From positions 2,790,001-2,854,000 of the forward strand of contig NZ_VIWU01000001.1 of the NCBI RefSeq assembly GCF_007994075.1: a DNA stretch of 64,000 nucleotides, written 5' to 3'. Position numbers and translations under genes: made by a program. The notes below the pieces were generated by a model. It was not told where the DNA came from. It did no database searches and was given only the letters and a program-made list of their open reading frames with translations. Within the stretch, counting starts at the first letter, position 1. Every line of letters begins with the position of its first letter. This document shows positions 7,787 through 14,905 of this stretch, piece by piece. The stretch comes from Pseudonocardia hierapolitana (lineage in GTDB: Bacteria > Actinomycetota > Actinomycetes > Mycobacteriales > Pseudonocardiaceae).

Positions 7787-9109
7787 TCAGGAGTGGTGGG
7801 GCGGGACGGGCCGCACGGCGCCGCTCGGGACGGCGTGCAGGCCCATGCGCACCGTGTTGCGTCCCGCTCGCTTCGCCGCGTACATGGCCGCGTCGGCCAC
7901 CTCGAGCAGCTGGGCGAGGTCGGCGCCGTCGGCGGGGAACGAGGCGCCGCCGATCGAGACCGTGAGGTTGTCGACCACCACCCCGCCGCGCGCGTCGGGC
8001 ACGTCGACCTGGATGTCGGCCACCCGCCTGCGGATGCGCTCGGCGACGGCGACGGCGGCGACCCGCCCGTCCTCGGCGTCGGTGCTCGGGAGGAGCACCA
8101 CGAACTCCTCGCCGCCGAACCGCCCGACGAGGTCCTCGTCGCGCACTTCGGCGCGGACGGCGGCGGCGACCGCCGCGAGGACGTGGTCGCCCACGAGGTG
8201 GCCGTACTGGTCGTTGACCATCTTGAAGTGGTCGAGGTCGAGGACGAGCAGGCCGGCGCGGCCACCGGTGCGCTCGGCCCTGCGCAGCACGCGGACGGCC
8301 CGCACGTGCCACGCCGCTGCGTTCAGCAGGCCGGTCTTGCCGTCGACGCTCGCGGCCTCCTCGAGCTGCCGCACCAGGACGGTGCGATGCAGGACGATCA
8401 GCGGGGGCAGCACCAGCACCGCGTAGGCCGGGCCGAGCGCGCCCATGGCCCCGGCGGCGAGCGCCCCCATGGACAGCGTGGCGAACTCCAGCACGGCCTC
8501 GTCGCCGCGGGTGAGGACGTGGAGGAAGGTGGCGAGGTCGCGGTTCGGGCCGCTCAACACGATGACGGCGACGACCAGCACCATGTTGACGGCCGCGTAG
8601 GCGAGCAGCGCGAGCACCACCGCCGCCAGGCCCGGCAGGCTCTGGAACAGGGACGTGCGCTCCACCAACCCGGTGACGGCCGAGGCGGCCTGCACGGCGA
8701 GCACCACGGTGGCGGTGCTGTAGATGGCGCGGTGCGGAGGTATCCCGCCCCGCCACACCCGCGTGTAGAGGTGCCCGTAGATCCCGAGCACGACGAGGCT
8801 GGCGGCGGCCCCCGGCAACAGCGCGGCGGCCGCGAACGTCCAGACGGAGCTGAGGTCGATGTGCGGCGTCTCGTCCGAGCGGTGCCGCATGCGTTCGACG
8901 CCCAGCGAGGCCTCGGTGCTGAGCACCCCGGCCGCGACGAGGACAGCCACGACGAGTGCCCAGTTGTGCGGGAGCAGGGCGATGTCACGTGGGACGGAGG
9001 TGGCGAGGGTGCCGACCGCCAGCAGCTCGACGGCGAGGATCACGGCGAGGACCGGGACCGGCAGGGTCCAGACGGCCCACCGGGCCACCCCGCGTCGCGG
9101 CACTCGCAT
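7787..9109 (-). CDS. Membrane-bound diguanylate cyclase (GGDEF)
   Basis: A protein of about 440 residues from ATG at 9109 (start approximate; GTG at 9127 is possible). The N-terminal ~270 residues hold six or more hydrophobic segments (VWTLPVPVLAVILAVELLAV, WALVVAVLVAAGVL, and others) and act as a membrane sensor of unknown input. A GGDEF domain follows: DGKTGLLNAAAW, LVLDLDHFKMVNDQYGHLVGD, then GGEEF. The active-site variant GGEEF is catalytically competent. RDED lies exactly five residues before it, matching the RxxD inhibitory site, so product feedback is expected. There is no EAL domain. It makes cyclic di-GMP from two GTP. Confidence 0.9.
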   Translation of the reverse strand: MRVPRRGVARWAVWTLPVPVLAVILAVELLAVGTLATSVPRDIALLPHNWALVVAVLVAAGVLSTEASLGVERMRHRSDETPHIDLSSVWTFAAAALLPGAAASLVVLGIYGHLYTRVWRGGIPPHRAIYSTATVVLAVQAASAVTGLVERTSLFQSLPGLAAVVLALLAYAAVNMVLVVAVIVLSGPNRDLATFLHVLTRGDEAVLEFATLSMGALAAGAMGALGPAYAVLVLPPLIVLHRTVLVRQLEEAASVDGKTGLLNAAAWHVRAVRVLRRAERTGGRAGLLVLDLDHFKMVNDQYGHLVGDHVLAAVAAAVRAEVRDEDLVGRFGGEEFVVLLPSTDAEDGRVAAVAVAERIRRRVADIQVDVPDARGGVVVDNLTVSIGGASFPADGADLAQLLEVADAAMYAAKRAGRNTVRMGLHAVPSGAVRPVPPHHS

Positions 9110-9527
9110 CCCCCTGAAACCTTTCACCGGGCGGTCATCGCATTCGATTGTCCCCCATCCGGGCGGATGGTAGCCGGATGGCGACCCTACGTCATCGGGC
9201 ACTCGCCATGCACCGCCCCTTCGGGCGGCGCAACCGCCCATAACGGGTATGCGGTGTGTTCCCGCGGCGGGGACCCGAGGGCGACACCCAGCACTGAGGC
9301 GAGACTAACCGAGGCGTCTGAGCCCACCCCGGCGCTGTGACGCCGGTCATAACATGGCCGCGACGAGCGCTCAAATGTGTGTCGGACATGCCCGAGCAGG
9401 TCGGCGGTCGGTGGCGCGGCACAGGTCGGCGGCGGGCCTCGCCTCCGGTGCGCCGCGCAGGTCGACGGGTCGCGTGGCGGCGCGCATGTCGGCGGGCCGG
9501 GTGGCGGGGGACCGGGTCGCGGCGCGC
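9110..9527. other. Upstream region of the diguanylate cyclase, leading into repeats
   Basis: It contains a GC-rich hairpin (CGCCCC-TTC-GGGCGG near 9216-9231) and degenerate AGGTCGGCGGG units that grade into the 27-bp repeats. Open frames on the minus strand here translate only into repeated GGPPTCAGA-type peptides and were not accepted as genes. Confidence 0.4.
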
Positions 9528-9622
9528 AGGTCGGCGGGCCTCCAGCGCCCGCGCTCGGTAGGCCTCCAGCGCCCGCGCAGGTCGGTGGGCCTCCAGCGCC
9601 CGCGCAGGTCGGTGGGCCTCCG
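9528..9622. repeat. 27-bp tandem repeat block
   Basis: About three copies of a 27-bp unit around GCAGGTCGGTGGGCCTCCAG, preceded by degenerate copies from about 9400. The period is nine codons, so it creates spurious open frames rich in PPTCA. Confidence 0.7.
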
Positions 9623-9655
9623 GTGGCGCCGCGCATCGTGCGGGGCCGCCCCTCA

Positions 9656-9709
9656 CCTGTCAAGGGCGCCTCCGGCGTCGCTTCGCGATCGCTGCGCGAC
9701 CCTTGACAG
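9656..9709. repeat. Inverted repeat with 11-bp perfect arms
   Basis: CCTGTCAAGGG at 9656-9666 is exactly complementary to CCCTTGACAGG at 9699-9709. The 32-base interior is itself rich in short GCG/CGC complements, giving a cruciform-like structure between two repeat blocks. Confidence 0.7.
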
Positions 9710-9802
9710 GCGAGCCTCTGCGACCCCTCGGGCAGGCTGCGCGGGCAGGCCAGGGGCCTGCCCTCTGGGCGCGCGGCGCCACCGGAGGCGGCTTCCCGGG
9801 CA

Positions 9803-10357
9803 TGATCAGCGCTTCGGTGCGAGGACGGCGATATTCGGCCGCAAGCGTGCCGAGCTGCTGATCAAGCCACTGCACGCGTCCCTTCCGGGAGGCGGCTACA
9901 CGGCCATGATCACCGGGTTGGCGCGACGACGGCGGTATCCGGCCGCCAACGCGCCGAGCTGCTGATCAAGGCTCTGCACGCGCCCCTCCCCGGAGGCGGC
10001 TGCACGACCATGATCACCGGCAGGGTGCGAGCACGGCCACATTTGGCCGGCAACGCGCCGAACTGCTGATCAAGCCCCCGCACGCGCCCCTCCCCGGAGG
10101 CGGTTGCGCGGCCATGATCACCGGCTGGGTGCGCGCCGAGCTGCTGATCAAGCCGCTCTACGCACCCTCCCCCGGAGGCGGCTGCACGGCATGATCACCG
10201 GGTTGGTGCGAGCACGGCCGCATTCGGCCGGGAACGCGCCGAACTGCTGATCAAGCCCCTGCACGCGCCCTTCCTCGGAGGCGGCTGCACGGCCATGATC
10301 ACCGGCTGGGTGCGAGCACGGCCGCATTCGGCCGGGAACGCGCCGAACTGCTGATCA
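9803..10357. repeat. Array of six 62-nt TGATCA-bounded palindromes, 104-bp period
   Basis: Units lie at 9803-9864, 9907-9968, 10011-10072, 10115-10150 (36 nt, centre deleted), 10192-10253 and 10296-10357. Full units are exactly 62 nt and begin and end with TGATCA. The centre is a near-palindrome (CGGCCGcATtCGGCCG), and the outer arms are also partly complementary, so each unit can fold into one long hairpin. Spacers of about 42 bp are conserved too (GCACGCGCCCCTCCCCGGAG core), so the whole is a tandem 104-bp repeat. Single relatives occur at 25405, 25486, 25577, 48869 and 54230. No open frame with protein character is present. Confidence 0.85.
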
Positions 10358-10467
10358 AGCCGCCGCGGAGTGCTCGGGCGGGCGCGCCCGCGGAACTCGC
10401 GCACCCCTTCTCCGCCCTCGCTCCCCTCGTCGGCCCACGCACCCCGTCGACGGGGTGCGTCAGAGCA

Positions 10468-10580
10468 CACGGGGTGCGCGAGCCGACGCGGGGTGCGCCA
10501 GAGGCCACGGGGTGCGCGAGCCGACACGGGTGCGCCAAAGGTCACGGGATGCCGGAGCCGACACGGGTGCGCGAGCCAGT
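10468..10580. repeat. 37-38-bp tandem repeat, three copies
   Basis: Units start at 10468, 10506 and 10543. The shared core is CACGGGGTGCGCGAGCCGAC followed by a GGGTGCGCCA-type half, so each unit also contains two related GGTGCGC half-repeats. Confidence 0.65.
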
Positions 10581-10675
10581 CTCGGGGTGGTCCGGGACGG
10601 CACCCACCGGCGGCCGAGGTATCGACGCGCCCAGCGGCGGGGCGTCCCAGGGGCGGAGCCCACCCGGGGTGGGGG

Positions 10676-10696
10676 TCTGGGGGTTTGACCCCCAGA
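10676..10696 (-). terminator. Terminator of the tRNA operon
   Basis: TCTGGGGGT and ACCCCCAGA form a perfect 9-bp stem with a 3-base loop, about 65 bases beyond the 3' end of tRNA-Phe in the direction of transcription. Confidence 0.65.
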
Positions 10697-10762
10697 AGAC
10701 GGCCCACCAGCCCGATGGGGAAGCTGCGGCGAAGCGCAGCGAACATGCGAAGCCAGGGATGG

Positions 10763-10836
10763 TGGCCAGGGGCGGGGTCGAACCGCCGACCTACCGCTTT
10801 TCAGGCGGTCGCTCGTACCAACTGAGCTACCTGGCC
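10763..10836 (-). tRNA. tRNA-Phe (GAA)
   Basis: A cloverleaf with acceptor arms GGCCAGG/CCTGGCC, D-arm GCTCAGTTGGTACGAGC, anticodon loop TGAAAAG (anticodon GAA) and T-arm GGCGGTTCGACCCCGCC. CCA appears to be encoded directly after the discriminator A, at 10762-10760. It is the last member of a three-tRNA operon. Confidence 0.95.
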
Positions 10837-10868
10837 GAGACCCGGTGTTTGCACACCGGGAAGTAAAG

Positions 10869-10942
10869 CGACCCAGACGGGACTCGAACCCGCGACCTTC
10901 GCCGTGACAGGGCGACGCGCTAACCAACTGCGCCACTGGGCC
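10869..10942 (-). tRNA. tRNA-Asp (GTC)
   Basis: A cloverleaf with acceptor GGCCCAG/CTGGGTC, D-loop CAGTTGGTTAG, anticodon loop CTGTCAC (anticodon GTC) and T-arm CGGGTTCGAGTCCCG. The CCA end is not encoded. It sits 32 bases from tRNA-Phe and 31 from tRNA-Glu, indicating co-transcription. Confidence 0.95.
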
Positions 10943-10973
10943 TTGCTTGTTCAGTTGTACCGCTGTCGAACAG

Positions 10974-11046
10974 TACCCCCAACGGGATTCGAACCCGCGC
11001 TGCCGCCTTGAAAGGGCGGAGTCCTAGGCCGCTAGACGATGGGGGC
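10974..11046 (-). tRNA. tRNA-Glu (TTC)
   Basis: A cloverleaf with acceptor GCCCCCA/TGGGGGT (G-U at the first pair, usual for this tRNA in actinobacteria), anticodon loop CTTTCAA (anticodon TTC) and T-arm CGGGTTCGAATCCCG. It is first in the transcribed order Glu-Asp-Phe. Confidence 0.95.
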
Positions 11047-11141
11047 TTGGACCGAGGTCCCCGCCCGCAACGGCTGTCCGTTGGGAGCGGAACAAGCATA
11101 GGACAAGCCGGTCGCCTCCCAGAACCCGGGGGGTGCACCAT

Positions 11142-11184
11142 CCGCCCGGAGCGGCTCCCGTGCAGGTGGGAGCGCTCCGGGCGG
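11142..11184 (-). terminator. Long bulged hairpin downstream of the 77-residue gene
   Basis: CCGCCCGGAGC-GGCTCCC pairs with GGGAGC-GCTCCGGGCGG around GTGCAGGT with one bulge. It starts eight bases past the gene ending at 11192 and separates it from the tRNA operon. Confidence 0.75.
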
Positions 11185-11191
11185 CCGGCGC

Positions 11192-11425
11192 TCAGCGCGT
11201 GACGGGCGGCGGGAGGTCCGGGTTGGCCGAGATCAGCCCGAGCATGTCGAGGAGCTGGCGGAGGTCCTCGGAGTCGGCCGAGTTGCGAGCCACCACCATC
11301 CGCGCCCGGTGCAGCTGCTCCTCGGACACGCGGTACGCGTCGGCCGCAGTGCGCTGGTTGGGGATCGACCCGCTCGATGTGAGCCGGTCCCCCCCGAGTT
11401 CCGTACGTGCGCTACCGATGGTCAT
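11192..11425 (-). CDS. Small conserved-looking hypothetical protein
   Basis: A 77-residue protein from ATG at 11425, chosen because GGGGAGG lies six bases upstream; the open frame continues to 11500. The sequence begins MTIGSARTELGGDRLTSSGS and contains two probable helices (AADAYRVSEEQLHRARMVVARN and SEDLRQLLDMLGLISAN) followed by a short Pro tail. No signal peptide, cysteine or known motif is seen. The strong ribosome binding site and the terminator directly downstream support a real gene. Confidence 0.65.
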   Translation of the reverse strand: MTIGSARTELGGDRLTSSGSIPNQRTAADAYRVSEEQLHRARMVVARNSADSEDLRQLLDMLGLISANPDLPPPVTR

Positions 11426-11590
11426 CGACGCCTCCCCGTGCGGTCGCCAGCTCTCGTCGGCCATGCCGGGGGCGCCCATCCCGCGGACCGCGCCGTCCAC
11501 CGGAAACCGGTTGCCATCACCCGTCCCGGGTACCCCACCCCGGATCGGAACGCCCCGCAGCCACCCCCGTGGCCGTGACCGGCACGTTAC

Positions 11591-11622
11591 CTAAGACGGG
11601 GCGTCCGGTGCACCCCTCTTAG
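11591..11622. promoter_or_regulatory. Stem-loop between divergent genes
   Basis: CTAAGA-c-GGGG is complementary to CCCC-TCTTAG across an 11-base loop. It lies in the 258-bp region between the divergent 77-residue gene and the RHH-like gene, where it could act as an operator or a terminator of an upstream transcript. Confidence 0.4.
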
Positions 11623-11670
11623 CGGGTGAGGGTCCGGACAGAGGATCACGCTGGGCACATCTGCCGCGCG

Positions 11671-11676
11671 TAGGCT
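11671..11676 (+). promoter_or_regulatory. Putative -10 hexamer for a leaderless transcript
   Basis: TAGGCT followed by seven bases and the ATG at 11684, with no ribosome binding site. Confidence 0.45.
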
Positions 11677-11683
11677 GCCTGCC

Positions 11684-12064
11684 ATGCCGCCCTCCGAACG
11701 GCCTCGCTCCCGCCATCGCGCGCCCGCGCCGGAACGTCGGGGCCCCGAGCCCGAGTCACCGGAGCCGGACCGCGAGCTCGACTCCTACCTCGCCGCGCTG
11801 AGCGGTGCGAGCGAGGAGCACCCCACGGAACTCACCGGCCGGTTCGGGTCTGCGCAGGTGTTCCAGCTCCGGCTGCCGGCGCTGCGCATCGAGCAGCTGC
11901 GCCGGATCGCCGCCGACCGGGGTGTCTCGCCCGGTGCGCTCGCCGTGGAATGGGTGATCGATCGGCTCAACCGCGAGGACACTCCCACCGGACCGCTCCC
12001 CCTCGTCGAGGACGACGACGAGCAGCCGAAGCGCCGTTTCCTCCCGAGGCTGGGCCGCCGCTGA
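11684..12064 (+). CDS. Ribbon-helix-helix-like DNA-binding protein
   Basis: A 126-residue protein. A disordered Arg/Pro/Glu-rich N-terminus (to ~35) is followed by VFQLRLPALRIEQLRRIAADRGVSPGALAVEWVIDRLNRED. This has the strand-helix-helix pattern of Arc/CopG-type proteins, like antitoxin-style domains that dimerise through an N-terminal strand (VFQLRLP). An acidic linker and basic tail (KRRFLPRLGRR) end the chain. No toxin gene is adjacent, so it may be a stand-alone regulator. The start looks leaderless. Confidence 0.65.
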   Translation: MPPSERPRSRHRAPAPERRGPEPESPEPDRELDSYLAALSGASEEHPTELTGRFGSAQVFQLRLPALRIEQLRRIAADRGVSPGALAVEWVIDRLNREDTPTGPLPLVEDDDEQPKRRFLPRLGRR

Positions 12065-12094
12065 GCCGATGTACCCGGGCGCTCCCCGCCCGTG

Positions 12095-13195
12095 TCAGGG
12101 GCCTGTGAGTGCGTGCAGCTCGCCGCCTGCGAGGAGGTAGACGTCGCGTCCACGTGCTGCGACCGGGGTGCCGGCGTCGTGACGCCAGAGCAGTTCGCCG
12201 GTGGCCGCGCCGTACGCGGACGTGGCCCCGTCGCGGACCGACAGGTACACGAACCCGTCCGTGCTGACGGCGGGCGAGGCGGGCTCGCCGGACGGGAGCA
12301 CCGTCCAGACCAGCGTCCCGGACGCCGGATCGACGCCGTGGACGGCGGAAAGCCTGGCCCTGCTGGTACCCACCATCGTCTGGGCCACGAGCAACCCGCC
12401 GGCGAAGGCCACCGACGACACCTGCCAGTTCGCCCCCCAGCACCGACGGCCGGTGGCGGCGTCGATCACGACCAGACCGTTGTCCCGCACGACGACGAAG
12501 TCCTCGGTGGCTCCGAGCACCTCGGCGTTGATTCCGATGACGGGCGCGGTCCAGCGCACCGCTCCGGTTCGTATCTCGCGCGCGACGAGCCGCTCGTCCT
12601 GGCAGTAGTACGCGGCACCGGCTCCCGCCCCGACGCGCAGGGTCCCCACGAACTCGTACTGCTCGCTCGTCCAGAGCCGCGCACCCGTCGCGGCGTCGAG
12701 CGCGACGACCTTCATCGGGAACCCGAGCGGGTCGGTGGGAACACCTTCCTGCGCCACAGCCACGACCGTCCCGTGGCTGACGTCGATCGCATGGTTCACC
12801 GAGCTCGCGCGACGCATCTCCCAGACAGGGCGCCCGGTGGCCGCATCGAGCGCGCCGACGGCCTCGGCGTGGGCGAAGACCAGAACGCCGTCGCTGGGGA
12901 CCACGTACCAGGCGTGGGTGGCGGCGGTCCACCGGACAGCACCCGTGGCGCCGTCCAGCGCGCGCACCACATCCTGATCACGGCACGCGTAGAGCGTCGT
13001 GTCGTCAGCCGCCCACGCCCCCACCGGCTCGTCGGCTTCTCCGAACGGCGCGCTCCAGCGCAGGTGCGGGACCCGCGGCGCGGACGGCGGTCGTGACGCG
13101 GAGAGCGCGGCCAGCCCGATCGCACCCGCGACCGCGGCAACGCCTCCGCCGAGAGCCGTGACCAGCACCGTCCGGCGGCTCGCACCGCGCCCCAT
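12095..13195 (-). CDS. Exported PQQ-like beta-propeller protein
   Basis: A 366-residue protein from ATG at 13195, with GGGGAGGTGTG upstream; the open frame to 13594 is not used. The N-terminus GASRRTVLVTALGGGVAAVAGAIGLAAL looks like a twin-arginine or Sec signal/anchor. The rest consists of repeated blades of the form VVRALDGATGAVRWT, VGALDAATGRPVWE, VVALDAATGARLWT, LVVIDAATGRRCWG and VHGVDPASGTLVWT, the PQQ_2/quinoprotein-alcohol-dehydrogenase-like propeller. Dehydrogenase calcium and PQQ ligands are not evident, so it is more likely a structural or binding propeller at the cell surface. Confidence 0.85.
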   Translation of the reverse strand: MGRGASRRTVLVTALGGGVAAVAGAIGLAALSASRPPSAPRVPHLRWSAPFGEADEPVGAWAADDTTLYACRDQDVVRALDGATGAVRWTAATHAWYVVPSDGVLVFAHAEAVGALDAATGRPVWEMRRASSVNHAIDVSHGTVVAVAQEGVPTDPLGFPMKVVALDAATGARLWTSEQYEFVGTLRVGAGAGAAYYCQDERLVAREIRTGAVRWTAPVIGINAEVLGATEDFVVVRDNGLVVIDAATGRRCWGANWQVSSVAFAGGLLVAQTMVGTSRARLSAVHGVDPASGTLVWTVLPSGEPASPAVSTDGFVYLSVRDGATSAYGAATGELLWRHDAGTPVAARGRDVYLLAGGELHALTGP

Positions 13196-13359
13196 CACAC
13201 CTCCCCGAACCCGGTCGCCCAGCAGCGCGTGGAGCCGGGACGGCCCGGTCGCGGCCGGGCCCCGCATCCCGAGCGGTTGCACCACGGCGCCCGCGTCGGC
13301 AGCGGTGTCGACCTGATCATGATCACCGCGCGACGCGCAAGCGTACGACGGGGCCGTCG

Positions 13360-14661
13360 TCAGCGGTTCGAAACGAGCACCCGAGCAGGCGGGTTGCCCG
13401 CCAGGCACGGGCTGCCGGTGAACAGCGCGGGATCGACGGCGGCGGCCAGCGCGCGGTAGCCCGCGGCGGACAGGTGCAGGCCGTCGCCCGCGTCGAACGG
13501 CTGCGCGAGCCGGTCGGGGTCCGCGGGATCGGCCACCGCGGCGGCGAAGTCGAAGACGCCGTCGGCGTACGCGGGCCCGTGCTCGCGCACCCACGCGTTC
13601 AGCTCTCGACGCGCGGCCACGGCGGCCGGAGTGCCGTGCGCTCCGGCTGCGGAGGGCGTCACCGTGGTGAGGAACACCCGCTTCCCCGCGGCCCTGGCGC
13701 GCTCCGCGAAACGCTGCAGCCCGGCGGCGATGTCGGCGGCACTGCGGCCCGCCGCGATGTCGTTCGTGCCGATGCTCAGCACGACGTCGGTGGCGCCGCC
13801 GGCCGCGGCCACGTCGCGGTCGAACCGGGCGAGCGGGACATCGCCCTGTTGCGGCCCGGTGTCGGCGAGGAGGCGGTTCCCGGAGATGCCGGCGCCCAGA
13901 ACGGCCATCGTGGTCGCCCCGCCTGCGTCGACGAGCTGCGTGCCGAGAACGTCCGGCCAGCTCTCCCCGGGCGCGGCGCCCATGCCATCGGTGATCGAGT
14001 CGCCGACCGCGACCACGGAGTTCTGCGGGCGCGGCGCGTACACGTCGATTCCGGTGAGCACCACCGAGGACGGCATCTGCGCCCCGAACGCGCCTGCGTC
14101 GCCGAACGTGACGTCACCGGGACCGGACAGGTACGCGGCCTGCATCACCGGGTGTTGGGTGAGCACCTGCGGCACCACCGGCAGGAACACGCTCACCGCG
14201 AGCGGGCTGCCCGCCTCCGCCACCAGCGGGACGGCGTCGCTCACGACCTCGGCACCCGGTGGGATCACGACGGCCTGCCGACCGCCGAACGGGACCGGCC
14301 GCGCCGTCCCGAGGATCAGGCCGGCCGCCCCGTCGGACCGGGCGGCGGTGACGGCTCCGACGGCGAGCGGGGTGGCGCCGTAGACGTTCGACAGCCGCAG
14401 CCGCACCTTCGAGCCGGTCACCTGCGGGTGCACGACCATCCGCACCGTGGCACCGCCCAGACCGGGCCGGGACGGACCCGGCTGGGCTGCGGCCTGCCAG
14501 CCGGTGACCCAGGTGGGCCGGCAGGCGCCGGCCTTGGCGGAGACGGGCAGGTACGACTCGTCGGTGGCGACCGCGAGGCCGATCGAGCCGGTGAGCGCCA
14601 CCAGCACGGCGAGCGCGGAAGGCAGCCAGCCGCCGCCCCACCTGCGTCCGAACCCGATCAC
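13360..14661 (-). CDS. Secreted SGNH/GDSL hydrolase
   Basis: A 433-residue protein with an N-terminal signal/anchor (WLPSALAVLVALTGSIGLAVA). A beta-rich region of ~160 residues precedes the SGNH domain, with all four blocks: VVAVGDSITDG (nucleophile Ser), GAGISGNRLL (Gly), VLSIGTNDI (Asn) and DGLHLSAAGY (Asp-His). This two-part layout is typical of actinobacterial secreted esterases of the GDSL group that act on acylated polymers or lipids. Exact substrate is unknown. It is divergent from prpE. Confidence 0.9.
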   Translation of the reverse strand: MIGFGRRWGGGWLPSALAVLVALTGSIGLAVATDESYLPVSAKAGACRPTWVTGWQAAAQPGPSRPGLGGATVRMVVHPQVTGSKVRLRLSNVYGATPLAVGAVTAARSDGAAGLILGTARPVPFGGRQAVVIPPGAEVVSDAVPLVAEAGSPLAVSVFLPVVPQVLTQHPVMQAAYLSGPGDVTFGDAGAFGAQMPSSVVLTGIDVYAPRPQNSVVAVGDSITDGMGAAPGESWPDVLGTQLVDAGGATTMAVLGAGISGNRLLADTGPQQGDVPLARFDRDVAAAGGATDVVLSIGTNDIAAGRSAADIAAGLQRFAERARAAGKRVFLTTVTPSAAGAHGTPAAVAARRELNAWVREHGPAYADGVFDFAAAVADPADPDRLAQPFDAGDGLHLSAAGYRALAAAVDPALFTGSPCLAGNPPARVLVSNR

Positions 14662-14905
14662 CGCGTCCCTCCATCCGTCGCCTGCCGTGATTGCTCAGCT
14701 ACGCAACGTGGAACGAGCGCGACACCCCGCAGGTAGTCGGCCGAACGGGTGGTCACGCTACGTTGCGCTCATCCCGCAGCACTCCGCGTACCCGATGGAG
14801 GGGGATCTCACCACCCGGCCAGGTGGCCTTCGCGCAGGCCTGCGATCCGCTCCGGACACGGCCTAGTGTCACGGCCAGGGACCCCGAGGGCGAGGAGGCC
14901 GGCGG

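Noticed and set aside
9187..9663. Minus-strand open frame of ~158 residues with GGPPTCAGA repeats
   Set aside because: It is created by the 27-bp tandem repeat, whose period is nine codons. No ribosome binding site, and its start overlaps non-repetitive intergenic DNA.
9803..10357. Possible CRISPR array
   Set aside because: Repeats are 62 nt and palindromic, and the intervening ~42-nt sequences are themselves conserved between units. No cas genes are present. It is a tandem 104-bp repeat.
10195..10746. Open frame of 183 residues over the repeats upstream of the tRNAs
   Set aside because: Translation is of tandem repeats and the tRNA terminator region, with no ribosome binding site or family resemblance.
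13314..13330. Closely spaced TGATCATGATCA near the propeller gene start as a further TGATCA element
   Set aside because: The pattern lacks the central CGGCCG palindrome and the 62-nt partner site, so it is probably coincidental.
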